Source: Merluccius polli
Lineage: Eukaryota > Chordata > Actinopteri > Gadiformes > Merlucciidae
NCBI GenBank assembly: GCA_030340625.1
Contig: JAOPHQ010004276.1
Coordinates: 62,001 to 126,000, forward strand
DNA: 64,000 nucleotides
Direction: 5' to 3'
Shown: piece by piece, positions 1 through 11,247 of the stretch
Layout: every line of letters starts with the position of its first letter
Position numbering within the stretch: position 1 is the stretch's first letter
Notes under the pieces: model-generated
Databases searched by the model: none
The model's input: the letters and a program-made list of their open reading frames with translations, nothing else
Told to the model about the DNA's origin: nothing
Translations under genes and position numbers: made by a program

Positions 1-2180
1 GTGAGGCTCTGGCCAGCCGTGTTTTGATGCTTTTTATTTGAAGTCATCTCTACTCATATTTAACTCTGTTACACTGACACTTGTCTCCACAGTTCAGGAC
101 CTCTACATCCTTTACGCTTCTTGTGTGAGAAGTGTAAAGGATGTAGAGAGTGAGTGACAAGAAATAATGGCGGGAGCGATGGAGGTGCAACCTTGAAGAT
201 TAAACATCTCTGTGATATGTTGTGAATTGGGGAATAATCTGTCGATATGATGTTTATCACAATAAAAGGTGCCAAAACTGCTAAATTTCCAATGATGTAC
301 ATAAAGGGAATTACTTCTACACTCTGGGAAGTTCGTCTTTTTGGCTTTGTGCGGCAGAACAGTAAGATGAAGTCCCAAAGACATTTCAGGTCATTAAGCT
401 TATGAGCTACACCTGTGTTTACCCTGCTATTACAGCTATGTAGAATGGGTGTGTGGACAAACCAACTCTCAGGGTTAATAAGACAGCCAGAAGAAAGTAC
501 TTAAATAGCGCAGGACTTTTTAGTTCAGTTTGAACAATCATCGTAGGTAGAGAGAGAGAGAAAGAGAGAGAGACTAACTGAAAGTATGCGAGAGAGAGAG
601 AGAAAGCGAAGGGGGGGTTGAGAGACTAACACTGAAAAGTGATGCACAGAACTACAATTAAAACGACTGGATGAGCCTTGCCCAGACCCTTTTATTTGAT
701 TTAGCATTCATCTTGTCTACCGCTGACTCTGTATTGTCACACGCCCGATACTTACTACTACTAATTTTCTCCATTCATGAAAAGTACAGTACGCCATCTC
801 ATTCATGGAATTTGCATTCTCTTTATCTCTTTGCCTCTTCCGTTTTATATGGTGTGTAAACACTGCAGTGACGGCTATTATTTAGTTAATTGACTCAGAG
901 AGTCCCTTTCTTCTTGTTTTTTTCACCTTACCTATTTAATGAACCAGCCTCCCCTGCTGTTGGCCATAATATAATTACATTTTGTTTTGAGACTCGGGTG
1001 CTTTGAGGGGATGTTGAGAGTGTGTGTGTGAGTGAAAGAATTTAGGGGGGGGGTTGTGTTTTTAAACGATTAGGCTTCAGGTGTTGGGAAATTAAGGACC
1101 GTGGTAAACTAAACTCACTATAAATAATTATTTTCTCAGCTCTGGAGGCATTAAATAAAAGTAAAAACAACGCAATGTGAAAGGGCACTCAAAGTGTATA
1201 TCGCTTCCGTAACTGTTGACGTGTTTCTGAGGAAAACAGGATATTGAGGGTGGGAAAATGTAGGTTTTGATTTGATGGTTCATGATTTGATTGGTGGTGA
1301 TAGTAATATAGTGCTGACTTTGTTAAAGGTTAGTTTCAGAGTAGATCAAGTCCCAACAGTGTTGTTATTGGTTAGGATGCAACGCCCGTTTGCCAGCCCA
1401 TGAAGGCAACATCACAAAATATTTATTTTTGAGAAGTAGATTACATTTTAATGTAAAACAAATATAAAAGGTTGAATGGATTGGAAATATGAATTTGTTA
1501 TTTTTCTTTGCATGCTGTTTTGAACAGCTGCATAACAGAAGTGGAGAAATGAGCTATCAATTTTAATTTCATGTCGACCTAAACAAGATAAATAATATGC
1601 TGAAAACTCAAAGCGGTTTTCTCTGTCTCACGGGCATAATTCTAATACATATTCAATCAACAGCCTATCTTGCATTCCCTATTATTCTGCAACAGAGGAA
1701 AAAACAAAACAAAAAACAAAACAAGCTTCACATCTATAGGGTTGAAATAGAGGTGGTGGCCATAAGTCCTTTACAGTCCATTCTCCTGAACCTCTCTGGT
1801 CAGCCATGTCTGGGAGTGATGGGCTTACCGTATTATGGCGGTGTCTGTCGTCAGCCTCTCTATTCCAGTGGAGGTAGAGGTATCACAGCTCTCTGCTTCC
1901 TCTTTCATTCATACTGTCCACCCTCCTCACTCCCCACATCCTGTACCAGATAGACAAAGACCATGATGGGGTCGCATGGTCACCTCCGTATGTGTGTGTG
2001 TGTTTGTGCATGAATGTGTGCTCTGCCATCATCATCTACAGAGAGATAGACTATTATGTGCGGCATATGACCAGACTGTATGGTTTTGTTCCATCCCGCA
2101 TCAGTGTCATCATAGTTATTTATAATTCTGTCTTCAACGTGAACAGGTGAACTCAAATCTCTGAAGCATCCTGGAAATTA
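1..2180. other. No gene recognised; AT-rich non-coding DNA
   Basis: I find no coding exon, RNA gene or transposon end here. The open frames are short, lack splice-site context and do not resemble known proteins. A GA-rich simple repeat lies at about 549-604 and a short GT run near 1019-1032. It is most likely intronic or intergenic sequence. Confidence 0.6.
549..604. repeat. GA-rich simple repeat
   Basis: Interrupted (GA)n runs on the plus strand (CT on the minus strand). They generate a spurious Ser/Leu-rich minus-strand frame. Confidence 0.85.
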
Positions 2181-2210
2181 CACTGCGCTTACATTATCAT
2201 TATAAGACCC

Positions 2211-2500
2211 AGGGCTCGGAATTGTGACCGTTTTGGTCACATGTGCTCTCGAAATTTAATCTGTGCAACCTCAAAATATAATTGGGAGCATTTGTGTGAG
2301 TGTAAATAATTGTTGCGGTGCAACCTTTTTTTTTCAAATGTCCATTTCTCTGCTAGTTAGTAAACTTTTAAGAAGCTTCTTTAAAAAAAAAAAAAAAAAA
2401 AAAAAGCTCTCCTGTAGCAAATTTGTTGAATTGTTGTTGGGTGAACGTGTTCAGTATTGCACCAGTTGAACGATGCGAGTGCATCATTTGGCGGGACCCC
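2211..2500. mobile_element. Possible hAT-type remnant, one end only
   Basis: The stretch begins CAGGGCTCGGAATTG at 2211, which looks like a fish hAT terminus, followed by a short palindrome (GTGACCGTTTTGGTCAC). A pure A tract lies at about 2383-2405. I found no matching right terminus or 8-bp target duplication, so this is a weak call. It may be a truncated element or chance. Confidence 0.25.
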
Positions 2501-2579
2501 AACCGATCCATATGTAACATGTCAAATTTAAAAATCAATTCAAGCATTGTGAAATTGCTGCTTCACCCACATTTTGAAG

Positions 2580-3098
2580 TTATTCATTAGTGTCTTTTTC
2601 TAGTTTATACCTTCTGTTGCATCTCATGTAGAGGTGTTGGAGGGCCAGTAGGGGGTGCTCATCCCTCTGGCCTATGTAAGATCCCCAATGCCCCAGGACA
2701 GAGACGGGGACTCTGTCCTGTCTAGAGCACCGTCTTTCGGATGAGACTTTAAAACCGAGGTCCTGACTCCCTGTGGTCACTAAAAGATCCCGTGGCACTC
2801 ATCGCAAGAGTAGGGGTGCTAACCCCGGTGTCCCGGCCAAATTCCCAACCCGGCTCTTGTACCATCATGGCTACCTAATCATCGCCTGGTCTCTAATTGG
2901 ATAGTTTCATTCTTCACCTCACCACACAGCCAGTGTGTGGTGAGTGCAGCGCATACTGGCTGCCGTGCATCACCCAGGTGGGTGCTACACACTGGTAGTG
3001 GATGAGGTGTCATATCCCCACAAACACACACACACACACACTATGTAAAGCGCTTTGGGTGTCTTGAAAAGCGCTATATAAATGCAATTTTTTTTTAT
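2580..3098 (+). repeat. Dispersed fish repeat with 'AAGCGCTATATAAATGC' tail
   Basis: The segment ends with GTAAAGCGCTTTGGGTGTC then AAGCGCTATATAAATGCAA and a T-rich end. From memory, this tail is very common at the 3' end of dispersed retroposon-like repeats in fish genomes. A short CA run lies just before it (about 3023-3041). The class (LINE 3' end or SINE) is not certain and no protein is encoded. Confidence 0.55.
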
Positions 3099-3229
3099 TG
3101 TTATGACTGATCTGTAACTAACTGGTCAACACACGCAGCAACTGCTCTACAAATCATCTGCGCTTCCAAGCAACAAGCCTGGAACTTCCAAAGTAAAGAC
3201 ATTTCTAAAAACACAATTAAAAAAGGTGG

Positions 3230-3873
3230 CTCCAGGTGATTCCCTGTGGAGGTAGGTGGCACATATGTTGACAGGGATCCTAAATGTAGATTTCCGGTTT
3301 TCGCCCAGGACATACTTGCTGGGAGCCTGCATTGAAAAAATTCAAAGTGATAAGCAACAAAGAGTGATTGCCCTTGCGTGCCTCACAGCAAAACTTTTGA
3401 TCTTAATAAACTGGAAGGTGAGGAAGCCCTCCTGCTTCTCCAGAGACATGTGGCTGGAGGATATCCTCCATCTTTTAAGCATGAAAAAGGCTACCTCCAT
3501 CCTCAGGGCTCACAGTATGCTTGCCCATTCTACGTGTTTCCACTAACCTAAGATCCCCCCCTGCCTACAGCATCTATTATCATTAGCCATCTGTCTGTTT
3601 ATCTATCTGTCCATCCGTCTATCTATCTACAATCAAAAGCACGGGTGCTGACATGTGTGCACCCCAACTGAATTAGCGTACTGTGCCCCTTTCCCCCTCA
3701 CTCTAGGTCATCATTGTTGTCTTTGTTATTGTTGTCATTGTCGTTGTTTGTGTTGTTATTGTTGTGGACTCTGTAGGTGTTGTCACTATTGATGTTGTTT
3801 CATGTGCTCTGCCTTTATTATTTATGAAAATGTAAAGAAAAAAAAAATTATAAATGGAAAAAAAAAAAAAAAT
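3230..3873 (+). pseudogene. LINE ORF2 C-terminal fragment (L1-like) with poly(A) tail
   Basis: The plus-strand reading at 3256-3543 contains a segment with the pattern ILINWKVRKP, then a hydrophobic and charged helix (DILHLLSM). This resembles the C-terminal region of L1-type ORF2 proteins, which follows the reverse transcriptase. No RT or endonuclease region is present, so the copy is strongly 5'-truncated. About 280 bases of low-complexity 3' sequence follow, with ATCT and TTG repeats, and then two A tracts ending at 3873. That is what target-primed retrotransposition of an L1-like element would leave. Clade assignment rests on motif resemblance only. Confidence 0.5.
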
Positions 3874-4125
3874 TCAATGTACCCATTGCGCTTCACTGGG
3901 TCTGGAGGGTGTACTACGAACCTCGATTAGTGGGTTAGCGAGGTATGCTGCGCTCAAAGCCTGGGTTAGCTGTCATACAAAAGTTGCTCTCTTTTAGCGT
4001 CGCTATATCACCATGGTAACTTATGCTGGCAACCAAACCTGGTCGGGAGGAGGTTTTCAGCGAAGACTTTCCGATTAGATCGGCTTCTTAAAGCTGAGCG
4101 CCGCTTCCTAGCCCCTCCTTTTACG

Positions 4126-4803
4126 ATGGCGTCACCATTTGTAGGTATTCCAGTTGACCTCAGAGAATGAGGATATTCTTTATGAGAGATACAGGTTCTC
4201 ATCAGAGGGTATTCGCTATTTGATCATCCTTGTTGGACCTTATGTAGGCAATGCTACAAAAAGAAGCTGTGCGCTTACTGTTGCGCAGTGTGTCTGTGTT
4301 TCACTGCGATTTTTTGCCACGGGTACATATTTGCATACAGTTGGTGATGCCGAAAATATCAGCAAAAATACAGTGTGCCTTGCGATACGCAAGGTTGTAG
4401 CTGCCCTAAATAGAGCGTAACAGTGACCGCCCCCTTTTTAACAGCTCCGGTGCCGGAAGTAAATTTCCCATGCATTTATCTCGTCCACTTTTCGTATAAT
4501 CCTTATAAAAAGAGTATTAAGCCTTTTCTTCCGTTTTCCAAATTCTTTTTATGCCCGAATCAAACATAATATGGTCACGACTACCATAACGAACAATTGG
4601 CTTGGTTAAAGGCTTAATACTCTTTTTATAAGGATTCTATGAAAAGTGGACGAGATAAATGCATGGGAAATTTACTTCCGGCACCGGAGATGTTAAAAAG
4701 GGGGCGGTCACTGTTACGCTCCATACATTGCTAAATATGTTCGTGGTGTTTCCCAGCTTTTTGCCAACACAAACTGTCAAGGAAGGATTTTATGAACTTG
4801 TAG
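4126..4803 (+). pseudogene. Harbinger transposase fragment (HARBI1-like), interrupted by a MITE
   Basis: An ATG at 4126 opens MASPFVGIPVDL, then the frame shifts near 4160 into ENEDILYERYRF, GIRYLI and LTVAQCVCVSLRFFATGTY. GDAENISKNTVCLAIRKVV follows, a recognisable helix-turn-helix-like region of Harbinger transposases. Coding breaks at 4418 where a 295-bp MITE sits and resumes directly after it at 4717 with LLNMFVVFPSFLPTQTVK and FYELV, ending at a splice-donor-like AG|GTAAAAG (4803). The DDE catalytic part is not present. The pieces on both sides fit one protein, so the MITE inserted into an existing gene. Confidence 0.75.
4420..4714. mobile_element. 295-bp MITE with 107-bp inverted repeats, TA target duplication
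   Basis: Arms at 4420-4526 and 4608-4714 are inverted copies of each other with only a few mismatches. Both begin ACAGTGACCGCCCCCTTTTT. The element is flanked by TA at 4418-4419 and 4715-4716, as for Tc1/mariner-type insertion. The central 81 bases are unique. It lies within the Harbinger transposase frame and encodes nothing itself. Confidence 0.85.
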
Positions 4804-4934
4804 GTAAAAGAAAACACCTGTTTGCATTTATGTGTAGTTTAATAAGTTCTATTTCTTATGTCATATTTAATACTTTTTCATTAATGTTATGGAATTATCC
4901 AGTTTGGTAATCTAGATGGGGTAAAAGGCATGAT

Positions 4935-5005
4935 GATGGACAGGCAAGATATGAACCCCGGTCGCTGGCGTTCAGCTCACATACTAATCCACCACACCGC
5001 CGTCG
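4935..5005 (-). repeat. tRNA-like segment, probably SINE-derived
   Basis: Read on the minus strand, this has a degenerate A-box region (GTGTGGTGGATTAG) and a B-box-like GGGGTTCATATC about 30 bases later. That is the layout of a tRNA-derived SINE head. The bases do not fold into an obvious intact cloverleaf, so I do not call a tRNA gene. Confidence 0.3.
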
Positions 5006-5186
5006 CTACCTTCCAGCACATGCAATATGTTCCTTACATATAGGATGTATTTGAAATGAATTCCCTAAATTACACAATAAAGCAAGTTGGAGGTTGCTTT
5101 TGCATTTTGCAATCATATGCACTCTATTGGGATTAATGGCGAACAATTCTGCATTTGGCATAGTTATTACTAAACAAATCTTTTCA

Positions 5187-5357
5187 CGCATTCACAGAAT
5201 CTGCTATTTTTTGCCAGCACGCCTCCTTAGCCTTATTATGGGCAACTGTATTGCCCCTTGCCGTTATTTGCTTTTTAAACTCCTCGTATGAGTTCATAAT
5301 CACTACTTGCTCCTCCTGAGTGAAATACATAGCACGTGTTCGCTCCGTCGGATCCAT
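5187..5357 (-). pseudogene. Harbinger Myb/SANT-like accessory protein, first exon
   Basis: A minus-strand ATG at 5355-5357 opens about 57 residues: MDPTERTRAMYFTQEEQVVI, then SYEEFKKQIT, NKAKEACWQKIADSVN. The spacing of aromatic residues and the W near residue 48 fit the Myb/SANT-like DNA-binding domain of the second Harbinger protein, which in known elements helps the transposase reach the nucleus and bind DNA. The frame runs into TGA just after a GC|GTGAAA donor-like site, so an intron may start there. A younger MITE begins 18 bases upstream of the ATG, probably separating it from its promoter. Later exons are not visible. Confidence 0.6.
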
Positions 5358-5374
5358 TTCTTCAAGGTGAATAA

Positions 5375-6179
5375 AGGCCGCAGTATACTCGCCGTTCCCA
5401 AGCTGTCGCGCGACAATGTGACGTCACAGGAGCGCCGTAACTATTTATACTTGCGCTGGTGCCCGCGACAGTAGTTGTAGTCTTCTCCTGAACAGAGGTG
5501 GCGCCACTGAGGAAAGGCGACCGACTTTGCTATTTCTACGCAGTAGAAGAAGAGATATGCTAATACTGGCACCCCTGTGTCTTCATAGACATTCAGTGAA
5601 GGTTTAGTTCACCGGGATGTCTCTCACTATACAGGCTGTATATATGGCTATATATGCATATATATACATATATACTATATATGGCTGTCTATTACTTTAC
5701 ATTGCTATTATTCTACATCACTGCCCCACCTGGTCAGCCATCAACAGCAGCAGTTCTCATATGAATAGTGTTTGTAAGCATCTATCTTAATAACTTAATG
5801 ATTATCTTATATACTTTTATTTTATAACTTAATGCCGCTTTGAGATTTTTCAGCCACGTAATTCCACTCGTCTTTGACCACAACAACAGTAGACAGCACT
5901 TACGTAAAACCACGGTTTATTAGGGAAAAACTATAGGCCCACACCACACAATGAAATAGAACATATAATGAAAGAAGCCTTAGCAATAAGGCGCATTAAA
6001 ATGTGCCTTCGAACTCGTCCGTGTTTCTGTTTCCGCTTTGTCGCGCGCTGCTGAAAAAAAAAGAGAGGTGCGCGACACGGCGCGAACGGGCCAAAATCCT
6101 GTCGCACCGGCGAGATCTACGTCATTTTGACGTCACAATGTCGCGCGACAGCTTGGGAATGGCAAGTATACTGGGGCCT
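5375..6179. mobile_element. PIF/Harbinger-type MITE, 805 bp, TAA target duplication
   Basis: Inverted ends of about 53 bp begin AGGCCSCAGTATACTYGCC and continue through TTCCCAAGCTGTCGCGCGAC and a GACGTCA site. TAA flanks both sides (5372-5374, 6180-6182), the usual Harbinger target. There is no coding capacity. The right 210 bp recur at 25195-25408, so this is a family. Confidence 0.8.
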
Positions 6180-6366
6180 TAATGTTGGGTTATGCCCTTT
6201 TTATGTGAACGCGCATTGAAACTAAAGCGGAAAACCTGGCTTGACAAATTGACTCGTAAGTGAGCTTCGTGGTACCGTTTAACTCTGATTGCGAGTTTCG
6301 TATTTGTCGATCCAGGTTATCCAAAGAAAGCCTGGGTATGTTCAGCGAGCTTCGTAGTATGCCCCC

Positions 6367-7636
6367 CTGGTCAGCAGAAATTAGGTAGGCTACCAAGTTT
6401 TGGTTCTGTACGGCTGGTGTCACTGTTGAAGTTCAACAACACCAACAAATGTATCTGTGTTTATGCACAATCGCTCATTTCTTTTCCAGCACTGAGCAAA
6501 TAGAAATCTGTCTGTGCAAACCTTAGCACTGTGAGCAATTTGCGAATCGTGTTCCCCGCAACTGACCAGCAGGCTATATAGAACGGCCTTAGCCATAAAG
6601 TAGGGGGTGGATGTGATATGGACAAAATTAATATCATGATAATAATACAGCAATATCTATAAGATATGTATTAAAGTATTGGATGACTGACTCCATTGTG
6701 TTCATGTTTTTTTAGGTACAGCACATTTTAGTGATTGTGTTGTTACTTGTTGACCTTGTCCAGGTTTAGAGAGTGCTCTGGCTCTCTGGCTAATCTCGTC
6801 ATTTGCAGGTATGGGGAAGACCTCTGTCAGAGAAGCATCTGAAAAACCAAAAGAGAAACCTTTAAACACATTTTTAAGTTCCAGTCAACTATTTAATAAA
6901 GCTCAATGAATTATGACTGCACATACTATTTATTATTACACAAAAACTGAAACATATTTTAAGCTTTAAAAATAGTTTAAAAAACGGATATACCTATATT
7001 ATAATGATGTACTGATTAAAGAATTATGAAAATGGCATTACAGTCAGAATTAAGATAAATTACTGTCCAAGTCAAATACAATAATACTAAATATTGTTGG
7101 AACCTTAAATCTTCTCTCGTCTGTATTTGTCCCCTGTCCAGTGGTCGTAGACATTGTAAAGGTCTATAGGGCCCTCTGCTTGTCTTGACTTGATTTTCAT
7201 CAGTTGGTTCCGTGATTTGTTCTGACAACCTTTTGATGAGGCATAGCCACATATATAATCAATAACAGAGCTCTATATGTTAATGGATAGAATCATATTA
7301 GCTAAACCAAGCTTGTTGACAACTTGCTTGTACTTATGTTTGCTGCCTTCTTTTTGGCTGCCCTACACACACTCAAATACGTCTGCCAAACCCTGTAAAA
7401 CGCAGAGCAATCAAGGTACTTGGACAAATGCAGGGACCAAAAAAATTGGAAAGGAATAGAAAATAGTAAATAGAAAATGTAGTAAAACAAAATGAGCCAG
7501 TGTAGTTAACTGGAAAATGTGATTGTGGAAGTGTCAAAATGGTTTTATGCGCCACAAAACTGGCACTCTGTGTGGCAAGGAAACATGTAACGGGGCAGTC
7601 CAAAAAGACTAATACATGCACACACACACACACACG

Positions 7637-7716
<80 letters not shown>

Positions 7717-8465
7717 TGTAAATTCACTCACTAAATACTGAAGCATAGTGAGTTTTACCAAGAAGTTTCCAGAAAGCATAAGCCATTCCCATCTGGGATT
7801 AGTAGAAGTACATCTTATCGTACCTTACCTATGAGGAAATACTGGGGAATTAATCAGAGCTGCCCCATAGCACCCCACCCCACCATCCCAAAACAGCTGT
7901 GTCAAAATTAAGTTAGTTTTTCCACATCTCCTCCAGTGCATACTTAACTGTCTCACAGTCACTCATTTTTTCCTCCCAGCAGCAGTATAGTGTAGTGGTA
8001 ATGGAGGTGTAGCTGCCATAGTAATTACTTTAGCATTGGCTCAGGTGGAAATGGGCAAGCAGTAGTGAGCTAGACAGCAATCAGTAACTATCAGCCTCCT
8101 CCTCCTCTTGGTCTCCATCTCCATGTCTGTTCTTCCACCCCAACAGCGAGCCGGCGTCTGTATCAGCTCTCTTTCCAGTCGCGGGTTATATATGCAAGTT
8201 TAAAGTAAGATGGAAGCACGATGCCACTCCCAGAGGGAGACAAAATAGTTTTCAGTTCAGCTGGCGGGAAATGTAATTCGAATTCAATTTTAGCAAATTT
8301 AGCGTTACTACTACTACTTGCTACTACTGTTACATCACACATGTTTTTCAGAAGATAATGCTAACACCAAACAAAACTCTTCATTTTTAATGAAACAAAC
8401 ATCATTCATTAAATATCAATCATTTGATATAATGATAATGATATAATGATAATAATAATGGTAAT
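6367..8465. other. No gene recognised; contains a long CA microsatellite
   Basis: No exon or transposon ends were found. A (CA)n tract occupies about 7619-7712. The 3' 60 bases (about 8405-8465) are an ATAATG-type simple repeat that appears to be the other half of the SINE tail at 10821, split by the LTR element. Confidence 0.55.
7619..7712. repeat. (CA)n microsatellite
   Basis: About 94 bases of nearly pure CA with a few CG interruptions near its start. It produces spurious Cys/Val and Thr/His frames. Confidence 0.95.
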
Positions 8466-8735
8466 TGTAGCCAGGTAGGATGTCATGGGTTCAACTAATA
8501 CACGCACACACGCGTACGCATGAACGCACACACGCAGAGCCAATCAGTGCCTCTGTCTCCTGTCTTGCTGTGACGGGCCTGGACCCGGTCTCACTGTGGA
8601 GGAGAGCACAACAGCCATGAGTATATAGTCCTTCACTCATTAAGCTCACCACCGACAGCTGTGTTGGTCCCTGCGAATGAGCCACCCCGCCCCCCTGTCC
8701 GCAGCCGACGACAAGCCACGCCCCTTCACACCACA
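8466..8735 (-). repeat. 3' LTR of the degenerate Gmr1-like element
   Basis: It shares blocks with 10483-10820 in the same order, including CAGTGCCTCTGTCTCC, TGGACCCGGTCTCA and GGAGAGCACAACAG. Plus-strand ends are TGTAGCCAGG and TTCACACCACA. It is shorter than the other LTR by an internal deletion. Confidence 0.7.
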
Positions 8736-8899
8736 TATCCCCACTGCCAAACTTAGGCCGGGGACCTAACCATCACGCCTTGGGATGTTTCAATGTGGTC
8801 GGTAATGAGCGATGTGCGTCCGAGTAGGGGAGAGAAGACATCAGAAAACCGCTGCTGTGGCTCTCTGACTCTCTGACGATTGTTTCGAATTTAAAACCT

Positions 8900-10465
8900 C
8901 CGGTCCCAGCTCACCCTCCTGGAATACCAACGTTCATGTGACCACAAAGGGTCCTTGCCACTTGGCGAGTCATTTTGGGCTGGATGTGGGAAGCAATACA
9001 AGTACTTTATCTCCAGGTGTGAATTGGGTCAGCCAAGTACTCCATTATACAGCCGCTGCTGATGTTCCTGGGCCTGAAGCAAATTCTCCTGTGGCATCTG
9101 CCCCAGTGCATGGAGCTTTGCTCTCAGGTCCATAACGTATTGAATCTCATTTTTACTGGTGCTTGGACCCTCCCAGCTTTCTTTAATGGGGTCCAAAACG
9201 CCCCTAGGCCGTCTGCCGAACAACAGTTCAAATGGGGAAAACCGTGTGGAGGCCTGAGGAACCTCCCATGCTGTGAATAAGAGGGTTGAGCCATTTATCC
9301 CAATTCCGACTATCTTCGTGCATGAACTTGCGCAGCATGGACTTTAATGTCTTGTTAAACCTCGCCACCACTGTCTGGGGATGGTACACACTGGTCCTAA
9401 TAGATTCAAGTAGCTCATGAAGTTTACGTTGTGTACGCAGTGCCTTGATCAGTTAGAATCTCTTTCGGGATTCCAACTCGGGAGATTAATTGAAACAGTG
9501 CCTGCGCTACGCTCTTTGCTGAGTTTGAGCGCAGTGGCACTGCCTCAGGATAACTGGTTGCGTAATCTACAATGACTAATGCAAATCGGTATCCCCGTGC
9601 ACTACGGTCTAATGGCCTGATGAGATCCATGCCAATTCTCTCGAAGGGGGTTCAATCAAAGGTAGTGGAAACAGCGGCGCTTTTGGGGTGGTTGGAGGAT
9701 TTACTAACTGGCATTCACGGCAGGACGCACACCACGACGTATGTCTGCATGAATGCCTGGCCAATAGAAGCGGGCCATGAGCCAGTCACGTGATTTATTG
9801 CAGCCATGACCAGACATTGGGCTGTGGTGAACCACCTGGAATACCATTTCCCGACAGCTTTGTGGGATTAGCACCCTGACTGCAACACACTCTATATAGT
9901 ATCGTAATGAGACCAATCTCCTATGGGGGGAAACTGTGTGACCGGCAGAGTCTCCGGAGTCTCCTCCGGCTTCTCCCTCCTCTGGGCCCCGTCGGACGAC
10001 CTCGCATCACCACTGAGCAACATGCACATCCCACAACCCCTACCTGTTGTGCACGCGGGCCCCTTTCACTTGAAACTACTCTACCAAAGCCCGGCCAATC
10101 AGTGCCTAATAATAGGGCCCATGAGAGGCGGGAACTAACCACAGCCTTCACTTTATGCTTCCCATGGAAGCAAATTTCTATGGTCACAACTAGATATTTC
10201 TGCACATCCCCATGAACACACTTTGTTTCCACCCATGATGCCTCCAACAAAGCCCTGGGTCGAACCAGACTTTGGTGGATTAGGGTTTGACAGCTCCCCG
10301 AATCCAACAAAGCCTGATACATATTCCCCCTCTCCCTTCTGCGTGGTGCATGGCCATAGCTTGAGTTTGTCTGTTTTGTGCCTGGATCTGGCTCTCCTGG
10401 ACCTCGATAATACGCCTCAGTGTCTGGGCCAGCGGGGGTTCCTCCGCTGCCGCTGCTCGTTCCAT
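8900..10465 (-). pseudogene. Remnant gag-protease-integrase of a Gmr1-like element
   Basis: On the minus strand a Gag start (MERAAAAEEPP) lies at 10465. A protease with the active-site pattern ALLDSGS is near 10310 and an integrase zinc region with ARFYWPGI near 9760. The integrase core has MDLIRPL (first Asp, near 9630) and ILTDQGT (second Asp). YHPQT-VVARFNKTLK follows near 9360; family members normally read VERFN, so the catalytic Glu is Ala (GCG at 9363-9365). FGRRPRG and WQGPFVV, the C-terminal GPY/F-type module, lie near 9220 and 8945. Several frameshifts and stops separate these pieces. The retained integrase C-terminus shows what the young copy at 48517 lacks. Confidence 0.7.
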
Positions 10466-10482
10466 AGTCCCTGTTCAGCTAC

Positions 10483-10820
10483 TATAGCCAAGTAGGCTGT
10501 CACGGGTTCGATTAGAAGGAGCGGATGGTAATTCAAATGTCTTTTATTCCTTGGCGTAACAACCACCTCAAAAACTGCCCGATTTCGGGAAACTCAAAAT
10601 GGGGTATGAATCAAAACATAAACACTCAGTGCCTCTGTCTCCCGTCTCACTGCGATGGGTCTGGACCCGGTCTCATTGGGTCCAGGTGGGGGAGAGCACA
10701 ACAGTCATGAGTATATATAGTCCTTCACTCAATAAGCTCACCACCCACAGCTGTGTTGGCCCCCACAATTGAGTCCCCCTGTCTGCAGTCGATGCCAAGC
10801 CATGCCCCCTTTACACCACA
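10483..10820 (-). repeat. 5' LTR of the degenerate Gmr1-like element
   Basis: It pairs with the LTR at 8466-8735. Just inside it, the minus strand reads GAACAGGGAC immediately before the Gag ATG at 10465. This matches the inner ten bases of a tRNA-Lys-type primer binding site; the outer eight have diverged, so the assignment is tentative. Confidence 0.65.
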
Positions 10821-10825
10821 ATAAT

Positions 10826-11083
10826 GATATACTTTAATAATCCCCATGGGGAAATTCATTCTCTGCATTTTACCCATCCTATGCTAGGAGCAGTGAGCTG
10901 CCACACAAGGGTAGTGCCTGGGAACCAACTCCAGTTGCATGTTTTTGTGGTGTGGGAGGAAACCCATGTGAACACGGGGAGAACATACAAACTCCACCCA
11001 GAAAGCCCCCCCCCCCAGGGTTCAAACCCAGGACCTTCTTGCTGAGAAGTAGCAGTGACCACTGAGCCACCGTGCCACCTATC
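10826..11083 (-). repeat. V-type SINE with tRNA-like head
   Basis: On the minus strand the head reads GGCACGGTGGCTCAGTGG (A box), then GGTTTGAACCC (B box). The conserved body GTTCTCCCCGTGTTCACATG, GGTTTCCTCCCAC follows, and a tail ending CCCCATGGGGATTATTAAAG. This is the well-known tRNA-headed fish SINE layout. Its AT-rich tail was split by the LTR element that ends at 10820. Confidence 0.8.
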
Positions 11084-11247
11084 AAGCTTGTTACACTGCT
11101 AGTCTAATGGTTTTGACTTGAAATAAGTCATTTTGAATAATGAATAATACTTACGATGTACAAACTTGGCCAACCGATTTGATTTAGCTTTGTACTTCTT
11201 GTTTTACTTCATGAGTGTGTGTGTGTGCACCTGGTGTGTTTGTGCAG

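Larger units (their letters stand above)
3905..6366 (+). mobile_element. PIF/Harbinger transposon carrying two nested insertions
   Basis: The outer ends are inverted repeats sharing TACTACGAASCTCG (left about 3911, right about 6350), with a candidate 3-bp duplication CTG at 3902-3904 and 6367-6369. Inside are a plus-strand Harbinger-type transposase fragment and a minus-strand Myb/SANT-like exon, the two-gene set known for Harbinger elements. Removing the nested elements at 4420-4714 and 5375-6179 leaves only about 1.36 kb, so the copy also lost internal sequence, including the C-terminal part of the transposase. It cannot be autonomous. Confidence 0.7.
8466..10820 (-). mobile_element. Degenerate Gmr1-like Ty3/gypsy element, RT region lost
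   Basis: Two related LTRs (8466-8735 and 10483-10820) enclose about 1.75 kb. Read on the minus strand this gives the Gag start, an aspartic protease, then integrase (zinc region, core, GPF module). Protease is followed directly by integrase with no RT between, as in Gmr1-type elements. RT and RNase H, which would follow integrase, are deleted, so only about 200 unassigned bases separate integrase from the 3' LTR. Flanks GTAAT (8461-8465) and ATAAT (10821-10825) are a probable 5-bp target duplication. Many stops and frameshifts show an old copy. Confidence 0.75.

Noticed and set aside
4935..5005. Functional tRNA gene
   Set aside because: A and B boxes are degenerate and a cloverleaf is not evident. 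A SINE fragment is more likely.
7373..7727. Cys/Val- and Thr/His-rich open frames
   Set aside because: They are translations of the CA/GT microsatellite. The same applies to frames at 21543-21897, 23720-23970, 24269-24539, 38407-38703 and 61035-61344.
9907..10495. Plus-strand frames across the degenerate Gmr1-like element
   Set aside because: The meaningful reading is on the minus strand (protease, integrase).
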